A stretch of 5,491 nt of DNA from a bacterium UBP11_UBA4055. Lineage in GTDB: Bacteria; UBA4055. Location: positions 1 through 5,491 of the forward strand of contig DFZN01000039.1 of the NCBI GenBank assembly GCA_002382735.1. The letters run 5' to 3'. Made by a program: the position numbers and the translations under genes. This document shows positions 1 through 5,315 of the stretch, piece after piece. Under the pieces are notes generated by a model that worked only from the letters and a program-made list of their open reading frames with translations, did not search any database and was not told where the DNA came from. The first letter of the stretch is position 1. Each line of letters starts with the position of its first letter.

Positions 1-416
1 TATAAAATGGAAGATCCGCTACAAATTAACTGATTATTTGATTGAATGAATTTACGCATTTCAATGAACGCCCTAACGACCTTTATATTGATCTCAGCTG
101 CTTTATCACTACGCAAAATAGAGGATAACATAACAACGCCGTGCTCCGAAAACGCATAGGGTAAATTATACGAGAACTTCAATTTCTCAAGGTGGTCGCA
201 ATTTGCGACCACCTCAGCTTTTTCGCTTTCATTAAGCATGAAGCAAAATTCCTCCGGAAACCTTTCCTTGTTCCTTTTAACAGCCTCGTTCAGTCTTTTC
301 GTCTCCACTCCATACAGCTCCGCCAGATCCCTGTCCAGCATCACCTGAAATCCCCTGATCGAATATATCTTCTCCTTAAGACTCTCTTCAAACTTTTCCA
401 TTTCATATTCCGACAT
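1..416 (-). CDS. ORF6N domain protein A, N-terminal part (runs off left edge)
   Basis: The minus-strand frame is open from an ATG at 416 to the window edge (138 codons). It encodes an ORF6N domain, a DNA-binding module of phage antirepressor-like proteins. Visible motifs are IRGFQVMLDRDLAELYGVET (residues 20-39), KRNKERFPEEFCFML (48-61), VVANCDHL (69-76) and NLPYAFSEHGVVML (84-97). The ATG is preceded by AGAGAGGCGG at Shine-Dalgarno distance, so I prefer it to the in-frame TTG at 446. Residues 1-40 differ from ORF6N protein B at one position only (Met6/Ile6), while residues 41-130 differ at many. After residue 130 (FIQSNNQL) the sequence reads ICSGSSIL and no longer matches protein B, which continues into a coiled-coil-like linker. 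The rest, and whether the gene is whole, lies outside the window. The domain call is firm; the DNA target and role are unknown. Confidence 0.85.
   Translation of the reverse strand, partial: MSEYEMEKFEESLKEKIYSIRGFQVMLDRDLAELYGVETKRLNEAVKRNKERFPEEFCFMLNESEKAEVVANCDHLEKLKFSYNLPYAFSEHGVVMLSSILRSDKAAEINIKVVRAFIEMRKFIQSNNQLICSGSSIL
190..214. repeat. 25-bp perfect palindrome inside ORF6N A coding sequence
   Basis: Two perfectly complementary 12-bp arms, AGGTGGTCGCAA and TTGCGACCACCT, flank one central base. On the minus strand it encodes Glu-Val-Val-Ala-Asn-Cys-Asp-His-Leu of the ORF6N domain. The partner at 4843-4867 keeps perfect pairing although one base pair has changed on both sides. It could be a protein-binding site or an mRNA hairpin. 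Confidence 0.85.
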
Positions 417-590
417 AACCGCCTCTCTTACATTACTTTCCCGCAATATACAACCGGAGGCGTGTCAAATCGTGACACGGCAAGAAATATTTTATAAATT
501 CTTTGAATTGTCGCGACAGTGTAACGACAATCGTATATTACTTGAAATATCTATTAGTTAGATAAAATCTAACTTTCTAAAAACAACCTA
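300..590. repeat. 291-bp direct repeat, copy A (ORF6N leader plus first 40 codons)
   Basis: Aligned by eye to 4953-5243 without gaps (constant offset 4653), with 12 mismatches in 291 positions. On the minus strand it starts at the TAG stop codon of the upstream gene (588-590), spans the intergenic leader and ends at codon 40 of the ORF6N gene. Beyond codon 40 the two genes remain collinear but clearly less similar. The abrupt change suggests recent gene conversion or exchange of a leader module. Confidence 0.9.
461..531. promoter_or_regulatory. Palindrome cluster upstream of ORF6N A (operator-like)
   Basis: Three dyads lie within 71 bp, 45-115 bp upstream of the ORF6N start. They are CGTGTCA-5 nt-TGACACG (461-479), AATTC-TTT-GAATT (497-509) and TGTCGCGACA (509-518). 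The last is nested in ATTGTCG (507-513) paired with CGACAAT (525-531). Half-sites of the form TGTC/GACA recur. A DNA-binding ORF6N product makes autoregulation a natural guess, but nothing here proves which protein binds. I could not place a convincing promoter: a TATAAA lies in the minus-strand reading of 490-500, but I see no -35 at a good distance. Confidence 0.45.
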
Positions 591-974
591 CCCCGAAACT
601 CGCATGGATATCCTGTACTTCTGCAGCCTGCTATTCGGCTTTTCAGGTATAGTATATTCAATTATTCCTTCTGTCAGCATTGATCTTATTAAATCATTAA
701 GATATCTTGATGGTTTTGCCTTTCCTAATCCTTGTGCGATTTCAGCCTTGGATAGATCTTTATTCTTAAGCAGATCGAGTATCTTTGATCGCACCCCTGA
801 CTCTACCCCTCTCCAGAAATTCGCTGTCACGAAAGTAGTGAAAGTAAATGAAATAGGCTTGAGTCCGTATTCTTTTACCTGACCCTGCATCCTGTTTATT
901 CCCGTACCCTTCTGCTCAATATATTCGATCCGGTGGTATTAAGCGGCTATGTCAGGATTTCTCAGAAAGCTCAT
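588..974 (-). pseudogene. AlbA_2/RecG-like protein, C-terminal remnant with in-frame stop
   Basis: Reading the minus strand from 974 gives SFLRNPDIAA, a TAA at 939-941, then YHRIEYIEQKGTGINRM, all in one frame. This is the RNPxIAxxxxRIxYIExxGTGIxRM signature of AlbA_2-type (Schlafen/RecG-like) ATP-binding proteins. A winged-helix tail follows (ILDLLKNKDLSKAEIAQGLG... ending IIEYTIPEKPNSRLQKYRIS) and stops with TAG at 588-590. The expected residue at the stop is leucine, so TTA to TAA by one base is the simplest explanation. The N-terminal two thirds are missing: upstream of about 977 the sequence belongs to the divergent PIN operon. A 100-residue piece could still start at ATG 890, but I see no reason to believe it is made. 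Confidence 0.75.
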
Positions 975-1051
975 TTTAAATGATATTATTTAATAGTAAA
1001 AAGCATTTTGATTTCGTATATTATCCTATGTGTTTCAAGGAGAGTTACTTT

Positions 1052-1546
1052 ATGAAAAAATTAAATATTTATCTTGATACAAGCGTTATCAACCATCTGT
1101 TTGCCGATGACGCACCTGAGGCAAAGCTATTAACGATCGAGTTATTCGATAAATATGTTAAGACGAAGAAATACAACACCTACATTTCGCCAATAGTTCT
1201 GAATGAAATAGCTCAGACTGTAAACGAAGAAAAAAAAGCAAAACTTCTTGCTGTCATCTCATCCTACGATCTCCTTATTTTTGATATTGAAACGAACAAA
1301 AAGGAAATAGAATCCATTGCTCAAGGCTACATTGAACAGGGAATCCTACCCCGGAAAAGCCTGATGGATGCCTTGCATATAGCAGTTTGCACTTATTATC
1401 AGATCGATGCTCTAATAAGCTGGAATTACAAACATATGGCTAACATCAACAGAGAAAGAAAGGTCATTTCGTGGAATATCGGCGAAGGATATACGCATAA
1501 TTTGAGGATATGCACACCTTTGGAGGTCATTTATGAAACCGAATAA
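1052..1546 (+). CDS. PIN-domain ribonuclease, VapC-like toxin
   Basis: The 164-residue product fits a complete PIN-domain protein, the metal-dependent RNase fold of VapC-type toxins. The expected acidic residues are present: Asp9 in IYLDTSV, Glu52 in SPIVLNEIA, Asp106 in LMDALHIA, and Asp119 in IDALISWNYKHMAN. The end, RICTPLEVI, is typical of this subgroup. The start at 1052 is chosen because AAGGAG lies 9 bases upstream and IYLDTS then sits at the N-terminus as usual. An in-frame ATG at 980 has no ribosome binding site. The gene overlaps the next one by 14 bases, so the two are probably co-translated. Toxin first, small partner second is the reverse of classical vapBC but is common for this PIN subgroup. 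It is transcribed away from the AlbA_2 remnant. The RNA target is unknown. Confidence 0.85.
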   Translation: MKKLNIYLDTSVINHLFADDAPEAKLLTIELFDKYVKTKKYNTYISPIVLNEIAQTVNEEKKAKLLAVISSYDLLIFDIETNKKEIESIAQGYIEQGILPRKSLMDALHIAVCTYYQIDALISWNYKHMANINRERKVISWNIGEGYTHNLRICTPLEVIYETE

Positions 1547-1775
1547 CATTTCTAAAGCTCAGATCGAAGTTTGGGAATGGAAAGAAAAAGCCGCTGCCGA
1601 GGTAGAAAATTTAGATTTAAAGAAAGCTTTGGATATATCTGTAATGAACTCGATCAGAATAATGGAAAAACTTGGTTTAAAAGCATTAGAATATAAATAT
1701 GCTGAAGCTAAAAACCTGCATTTGGCCGTTTCTGAGAATACAAGCGAATACAATCCGGATACAGATAAAGAATAA
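1533..1775 (+). CDS. Small antitoxin-like partner of the PIN toxin
   Basis: The 80-residue product is charged and probably helical: SKAQIEVWEWKEKAAAEV near the N-terminus, then MNSIRIMEKLGLKALEYKYAE. The ATG lies inside the end of the toxin gene, with GGAGG six bases upstream. The xVWEWKEK pattern followed by a short helical region is what I recall for small proteins encoded just after PIN proteins of this type, where they are presumed antitoxins. No ribbon-helix-helix or AbrB DNA-binding motif is obvious, so autoregulation cannot be claimed. The C-terminus (SENTSEYNPDTDKE) is acidic and looks disordered. Position and family resemblance support the call; function is inferred. Confidence 0.7.
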   Translation: MKPNNISKAQIEVWEWKEKAAAEVENLDLKKALDISVMNSIRIMEKLGLKALEYKYAEAKNLHLAVSENTSEYNPDTDKE

Positions 1776-1794
1776 TACTAAATTTTCTCTTTAA

Positions 1795-1870
1795 CTACCC
1801 TAAAACACACATAACCCGCTAGGATTTTCTGCACTTCATAAATATCCACACTCTTATTGAACTGCTTCTG
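1795..1870 (-). pseudogene. Short remnant, tyrosine-recombinase-like C-terminal piece (copy 1)
   Basis: The minus strand reads QKQFNKSVDIYEVQKILAGY, then a 4-base insertion relative to the copy at 5241-5315 (CACA within 1804-1810) breaks the final V-L-G-stop. All eight substitutions against the other copy are synonymous third-position changes, so this was selected coding sequence. The pattern VDIYEVQKIL resembles the segment before the LGH box of phage-integrase-type tyrosine recombinases, but the GH that should follow is not there, so the family call is tentative. An in-frame TGA lies a few codons upstream, so only about 25 codons remain. Confidence 0.5.
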
Positions 1871-2023
1871 GCAAAAATATCAAAAGACATCTAAAATGAA
1901 TAATCTTTCTTCGCAAAACATGTCTTGATTATCGTTCATAAATCGACTTAACACTTCATATCTTACTATTATTCTGGCAGATAACCCATTATGTAAAATA
2001 TCTATAATTATTATCAAAGATGT

Positions 2024-2179
2024 CTAAACTATCTTCCACAGACCATAAGAAACCGGAGCTATTTTCTTTTCTTTTCTTAAATCTTGCAGCAAATTCTTAA
2101 CTTTATTTTTTTTCTGTACTATACTGAGCACATTCGGCTTTCTACCTTCGACATACTTCTGTTTTTCAGGTAACGGTAC
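2024..2179 (-). pseudogene. C-terminal remnant of an AlbA_2-type protein
   Basis: An open frame of 51 codons without a start codon ends in TAG at 2024-2026. It reads VPLPEKQKYVEG, then KPNVLSIVQKKNKVKNLLQD, LRKEKKIAPVSYGLWKIV. The pattern VLSxxQKKNKxxNLLQxLRKExKI, followed by a Trp-Lys ending, matches as I recall it the very C-terminus of AlbA_2/RecG-like proteins of Bacteroidota. It lies directly downstream of the nuclease gene and on the same strand as the AlbA_2 N-terminal remnant on the other side of the ATPase/nuclease pair. The 153 bases between this and the next remnant (1871-2023) are AT-rich and hold nothing I can name. Confidence 0.5.
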
Positions 2180-2187
2180 TCATTTTT

Positions 2188-2598
2188 TCAAAGTGTGTAA
2201 ATATGCGGAGAGGATTTAACTATCAGATCCGAATTAAAATCTCTTTTGAATTTAAGGCGCAGATTTTGAATTTCTGCTGAACTAACAGGTACTCGTGTGC
2301 AAATAATAAAACTTCTTTTTATTCTATTTTTGACATCCGAACTACATAACTCAATAGTTTTCTTGATCTGTCTTACTCCATGACTCAAGTTATGACCTTA
2401 TAATTCAATATAATTTTCCTTATCATCTTCCAAAATCAGATAATCGCATCTTAATCCTTCTTGGATTTGACAACCATCTATTATTATCTTTGAGACTTCT
2501 TTTTGACCTTCATTCAGGAATGCAATTCTGCTTTTGTTTTCCTGACAAACAATTATCCTGTCGTTTGTAGTATCAACACATTCTTTCTTGAAGTGCAT
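2188..2598 (-). pseudogene. PD-(D/E)XK-like nuclease partner of the ATPase, interrupted by TAA
   Basis: The ATG at 2598 follows the ATPase stop codon by one base (TAATATG), so translation is probably coupled. The frame runs to TGA at 2188 (136 codons) with one internal TAA at 2398-2400, codon 67. Around it the protein reads DGCQIQEGLRCDYLI (41-55), ENYIEL (61-66), stop, GHNLSHGVRQI (68-78), and both halves fit a single domain. Asp52 followed by Glu65-Leu66-[Lys67] has the spacing of a PD-(D/E)XK nuclease site (D...ExK), and in relatives I remember the region reads xIELKGxD. The stop therefore replaces the catalytic lysine; AAA to TAA is one base. The downstream half is not degenerate, so the mutation is recent, or it is a sequencing error. 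The nuclease fold is inferred from motif spacing only. Confidence 0.65.
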
Positions 2599-2599
2599 A

Positions 2600-3859
2600 T
2601 TAATACTCAAGGTCGAGAAGTTTTCCGAACTCAATGGAGATTTTGTCTGATACTGAATCTATCAGGTTTTGAGAAATCAGCTTTGTATCTTTATCAATAA
2701 TTTTCTTTTTGACTCCATCAGCTATTGAATATGCGATTAAACTGTCAGGCTTCAAAATATTTTTCTCCGATATGATTTTAAAAAGCTTGTTTTTCTTTTC
2801 AGGATTGTTTGCTAAAATTTTACCTGCTTCGATCAGATTATTGAACGATGCAAGAATATATGGACTGTGTGTGGTAATAAAAAACTGAAATTTATCTGGA
2901 TTTGAATTATAAACTTTAGCTATAAATTCCACCATGTTCTTTTGTGCCTCCGGAAACAAATGCGCTTCAGGCTCTTCAATATAAACTGCAGCCCCGTTGT
3001 TTGAGCCGTTCTTGAGTTTCAGATTTTGCAATACAAAAAGTAAGGGCAAAGCTTCCTGCTGACCGGAAGATGCATATGCCAGCTTTACCTTTCTTTCATC
3101 ATTATGAATCATAAAATCTTTTTTGCTTTCCCTTTTATAATATGCACTCAGTATTGATTGCACATCGCTTGAGAATTCACTTTCCGGTTTTAAGCTTTCA
3201 TTATAACTCTTATTGAATCCGAAATCTATGTTTAATTTGAAGCTGTCATAAAATGAACCAAAAGCGAGAATAAAAGGATCTATATTCTGGTTTTCTTTAA
3301 GAATTGTAAAGATATTTGTATGAATGTTTGCGAAAAAACTCCTGCCGGCGGGGATAAAATACTGATCATATTTAGATATGACCGAGATTTTATCCTCAAG
3401 CATTTTACTGTAATTATCTTTAAATTTTGAATTAAATAACATCAATGAGCTTTTAAGATTTAATTTCTGTTCTTCAACAAAAACTTTTTTTGCATTATTA
3501 TAAAATGACTCTATTTCCTGACTGAAAACAATTCTACAATTTTCTGACGCTTTAGACTTGATTAATTCAATGCTGACTTTCCCTACCTTATAAATTACAG
3601 AAAAAACAGTTTCACTCCAGGTCTCTAAAGGAAAATATGACCGAAACCTAGACATTTGATTCTTTCCAAAGTTTTTAAAATTATCATTTTCGTTAATATG
3701 TTGAATCATTTCCTGAAAAAGTGTCTTAAAAAAATATATCAGTTTTACGGTAATACTCTTACCAGATGCCTGCGGACCGATAAACACATTTATTTCTTTT
3801 AAATCAAGCTCAATATCTCTGATCCCGCAAAAACTATTTATAGTAATCTTTTCTTTCAT
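2600..3859 (-). CDS. AAA_15/ABC-type ATPase of a putative two-gene defence system
   Basis: The intact 419-residue ATPase has the full ABC/SMC-like set. Walker A is GPQASGKS (28-35), the signature is SSGQQE (264-269), Walker B is VYIEEPEAH (292-300) and the H-loop is TTHSPY (329-334). The start, ITINSFCGIRDIELDLKEINVFIG, is that of the overcoagulated/RecF-like AAA_15/AAA_21 group. IPAGRSFF (169-176) is a conserved box I associate with this subgroup. The long insert between Walker A and signature should form the coiled-coil arm. There is no TOPRIM domain, unlike OLD proteins. ATG 3859 is chosen because AGGGAG lies six bases upstream; an in-frame non-ATG start at 3889 adds ten unlikely residues. 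One base separates it from the nuclease gene, suggesting an ATPase sensor plus nuclease effector, as in Septu, PARIS or Gabija by analogy only. It is more AT-rich than the ORF6N genes (12 G/C in 3421-3480 against 28 in 4981-5040), consistent with separate acquisition. Confidence 0.85.
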   Translation of the reverse strand: MKEKITINSFCGIRDIELDLKEINVFIGPQASGKSITVKLIYFFKTLFQEMIQHINENDNFKNFGKNQMSRFRSYFPLETWSETVFSVIYKVGKVSIELIKSKASENCRIVFSQEIESFYNNAKKVFVEEQKLNLKSSLMLFNSKFKDNYSKMLEDKISVISKYDQYFIPAGRSFFANIHTNIFTILKENQNIDPFILAFGSFYDSFKLNIDFGFNKSYNESLKPESEFSSDVQSILSAYYKRESKKDFMIHNDERKVKLAYASSGQQEALPLLFVLQNLKLKNGSNNGAAVYIEEPEAHLFPEAQKNMVEFIAKVYNSNPDKFQFFITTHSPYILASFNNLIEAGKILANNPEKKNKLFKIISEKNILKPDSLIAYSIADGVKKKIIDKDTKLISQNLIDSVSDKISIEFGKLLDLEY

Positions 3860-3886
3860 AAAACTCTCCCTGCTTTTGTTACAATA

Positions 3887-3894
3887 CAAATATA
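3887..3894 (-). promoter_or_regulatory. Possible Bacteroidota-type -7 element for the ATPase operon
   Basis: The minus strand reads TATATTTG, a match to TAnnTTTG, 27 bases before the ATPase ATG. A TTTT (consensus TTTG) lies 19 bases further upstream. If the host is in Bacteroidota this would place the transcript start just ahead of the ribosome binding site. In so AT-rich a region a chance match is quite possible. Confidence 0.3.
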
Positions 3895-3923
3895 AATAAT
3901 GAATTTAGAAAATAAAAGCTAAA

Positions 3924-4097
3924 TCATATACCAACACCAATAACTTTTCCATCGTCTGCAATTCCGATAAATATCCTGCCGCCCGCACCATTCGCGAAAG
4001 AAACCATCTCTTTATCAATATTAGCGACCCTTTCCTTAAACTCGATCAGGTAGCCTTCCCCTTCCTGCAGTATGAATTTTAATTCTTTTTTATTCAC
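3924..4097 (-). pseudogene. AlbA_2 (Schlafen-like) DNA-binding domain, N-terminal remnant
   Basis: The 57-codon frame starts at GTG 4097 and ends at TGA 3924. It reads NKKELKFILQEGEGYLIEFKE, then KEMVSFANGAGGRIFIGIADDGKVIGV. The EFKE, FANxxGGxIxIGIxDDGxxxGV pattern is the first part of an AlbA_2 domain, found at the N-terminus of RecG-like ATP-binding proteins of about 400-500 residues. The frame ends right after GKVIGV, where the domain should continue, so about 85-90 per cent of the protein is missing. The GTG overlaps the TGA of the leader ORF (GTGA), and AGGA lies seven bases upstream. Together with the C-terminal remnant at 2024-2179 it brackets the ATPase/nuclease pair, all on the same strand. 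Confidence 0.8.
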
Positions 4098-4147
4098 GGT
4101 TCAGTCCTATTCTTTAGCATATACTTCACCATTTCATATTCCGACAT
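4094..4147 (-). CDS. 17-residue leader ORF coupled to the AlbA_2 remnant
   Basis: ATG 4147 to TGA 4094 encodes MSEYEMVKYMLKNRTEP. The first six residues and the ribosome binding site (GTGAGGCGG) are the same as at the start of both ORF6N genes. After Met6 the sequence is unrelated. Its stop overlaps the GTG start of the AlbA_2 remnant by GTGA, an arrangement suited to translational coupling. It may be a borrowed start region and not a peptide with its own function. Confidence 0.4.
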   Translation of the reverse strand: MSEYEMVKYMLKNRTEP

Positions 4148-4170
4148 AACCGCCTCACTTACATTACTTT
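4129..4170. repeat. Third copy of the 42-bp ORF6N start module
   Basis: It matches 398-439 with one mismatch (position 4157) and 5051-5092 with two. The module runs, on the minus strand, from AAAGTAATGTAAG through the ribosome binding site to ATGTCGGAATATGAAATGG. Here it abuts the end of ORF6N B: the stop codon of ORF6N B (4164-4166) is formed by the TAA within AAAGTAA of the module. Confidence 0.85.
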
Positions 4171-5069
4171 AACTTGCCAAGCCTCGACAGCATTTCTACA
4201 GCTTCAACTTCCATCTTCGAGAAACCGAACCACTTCTTACCGAGATCTTTCAGCGACGCTCCGAAGTGATAAATCACCTTCTCATCGATCACGATAAACC
4301 TGTCATGACAATTATCGAACTCCACGACTTCAACAGGCTCATACTGCTCATTAAACTTTTGCACATCGAGCTTAAGCTGTGCCGAAATATTTCTCGTATA
4401 GATCGAAGCCTTAACGCCCTTCTTTCGCTTGGACAATATCGTCAGAACCGAATCATCCACATAATTATCTATGATCAGGATTGACTTTTCTGCGCTCTTC
4501 ACGATATCTGAAATATATTTATACGCATCAAACACCTGCTTATCGAATAGAATTCCCTGCTTCGGTCTGATCTCTCCGCTTTCCATTAAGGAAAATATTT
4601 TATCTACTCTCTTATCTGTTTGGATCAATTTCAAAGTCGTTTCAGATTGCCTTGTTTCAAGTTTATCTACCCTGATCAACAAATTTGAATTGGACTGAAT
4701 TAACTTCCTCATTTCAACAAAAGCATTCATAATTTTGATGCTGATATAGATAGCAGTCTTGCTTTTTAAAACGGCAGAAAGCATAGCAACACCCTGCTCT
4801 GTGAATGCGTATGGCAGGTTATAAGAAAATCTGAGATTTGACAGGTGGTCACAAATTGTGACCACCTCGTCTTTTTCGCCTTGAGTCAGAATAAAGCAAA
4901 AGCTTTCAGGGAACCTTTCCTTATTTCTCTTAACCGCCTGATTCAAAACCTTCGTCTCCACTCCATACAGCTCCGCCAGATCCCTGTCCAGCATCACCTG
5001 AAATCCCCGAATCGAATATATCTTCTCCTTCAGACTCTCTTCAAACTTTTCTATTTCATATTCCGACAT
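4164..5069 (-). CDS. ORF6N domain protein B with C-terminal PLD-like domain
   Basis: A complete 301-residue protein. Residues 10-100 form the ORF6N DNA-binding domain (IRGFQVMLDRDLAELYG at 20-36, KRNKERFPESFCFIL at 48-61, VVTICDHL at 69-76, LPYAFTEQGVAML at 85-97). Residues 120-165 look like a coiled coil (RVDKLETRQSETTLKLIQTD). Residues 175-290 resemble the C-terminal domain often attached to ORF6N in Bacteroidota. They read KSILIIDNYVDDSVLTILSK, CHDRFIVIDEKVIYHFGASL and KDLGKKWFGFSKM. HDRFIVID (255-262) sits where PLD-type proteins have HxKxxxxD, with Arg in place of Lys, so it may bind nucleic acid or sense a ligand without cutting. ATG 5069 is preceded by AGAGAGGCGG; an in-frame TTG lies at 5099. 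Its stop codon lies inside the repeated 42-bp module. It is probably an accessory regulator; its target is unknown. Confidence 0.85.
   Translation of the reverse strand: MSEYEIEKFEESLKEKIYSIRGFQVMLDRDLAELYGVETKVLNQAVKRNKERFPESFCFILTQGEKDEVVTICDHLSNLRFSYNLPYAFTEQGVAMLSAVLKSKTAIYISIKIMNAFVEMRKLIQSNSNLLIRVDKLETRQSETTLKLIQTDKRVDKIFSLMESGEIRPKQGILFDKQVFDAYKYISDIVKSAEKSILIIDNYVDDSVLTILSKRKKGVKASIYTRNISAQLKLDVQKFNEQYEPVEVVEFDNCHDRFIVIDEKVIYHFGASLKDLGKKWFGFSKMEVEAVEMLSRLGKLK
4843..4867. repeat. 25-bp perfect palindrome inside ORF6N B coding sequence
   Basis: Arms AGGTGGTCACAA and TTGTGACCACCT flank one central base. It encodes Glu68 to Leu76 (EVVTICDHL). Compared with 190-214, three bases differ: the centre, and positions 9 and 17, which pair with each other, so the G-C pair there became A-T with pairing kept. 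Confidence 0.85.
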
Positions 5070-5243
5070 AACCGCCTCTCTTACATTACTTTCCCGCAAT
5101 ATACAACCGGAGGCGTGTCAAATCGTGACACGGCAAGAAATATTTTATAAATTCTTTGAATTGTCGTGACAGTGTAACCACAATCGTATATTACTTGAAA
5201 TATATATTACTTATATAAAATCTAACTTCCTAAAAATAGCCTA
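4953..5243. repeat. 291-bp direct repeat, copy B (ORF6N leader plus first 40 codons)
   Basis: Partner of 300-590. Its upstream end is the TAG (5241-5243) that closes the recombinase-like remnant, whereas copy A ends on the TAG of an AlbA_2 remnant. The same leader is thus joined to two different upstream genes exactly at their stop codons. Confidence 0.9.
5114..5184. promoter_or_regulatory. Palindrome cluster upstream of ORF6N B (operator-like)
   Basis: The dyads CGTGTCA-5 nt-TGACACG (5114-5132) and AATTC-TTT-GAATT (5150-5162) are identical to copy A. The third, TGTCGTGACA (5162-5171), has one central mismatch, and its outer partner reads CCACAAT where copy A has CGACAAT. The first two dyads are therefore more strictly kept than the third. 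Confidence 0.45.
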
Positions 5244-5315
5244 ACCTAAAACATAACCGGCAAGTATCTTCTGCACTTCATAAATATCGACGCTCTTATT
5301 GAACTGCTTTTGGAT
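5241..5315 (-). pseudogene. Short remnant, tyrosine-recombinase-like C-terminal piece (copy 2)
   Basis: Twenty-four codons read IQKQFNKSVDIYEVQKIL then AGYVLG and TAG. An in-frame TAG just upstream (5316-5318) means there is no longer gene attached. It overlaps, in another frame, the last codons of the winged-helix gene to its right. It is about 89 per cent identical by eye to 1795-1870 with only synonymous differences. Compare tyrosine recombinases (xVDIYxVQKxLGH); the family call is tentative. Confidence 0.5.

Noticed and set aside
445..468. Minus-strand TTGACA in the first dyad as a -35 with TATATT as -10
   Set aside because: The spacing is only 12 bases, too short for a sigma-70 promoter.
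192..497. Plus-strand frame encoding MVAICDHLSFF, mirrored at 4845-5150
   Set aside because: It is the antisense of the ORF6N genes. It resembles them only because the palindrome reads the same on both strands.
980..1051. N-terminal extension of the PIN protein from ATG 980
   Set aside because: It has no ribosome binding site, and the PIN domain would be displaced by 24 unconserved residues.
1874..2005. Minus-strand frame reading ...ILHNGLSARIIVRYEVLSRF... before TGA
   Set aside because: It has no start with a ribosome binding site and no recognisable motif, and it lies in line with the read-through of a remnant stop; probably chance.
1885..2025. Inverted 8-bp pair AGACATCT (1885-1892) and AGATGTCT (2018-2025) as element ends
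   Set aside because: Too short and too far apart in AT-rich DNA; no target duplication or transposase between them.
2398..2400. Reassignment of TAA to an amino acid, since two frames here are broken by a single TAA (also 939-941)
   Set aside because: TAA ends the intact PIN, antitoxin-like, ATPase and ORF6N B genes at the expected places, and the residues replaced differ (Lys and Leu).
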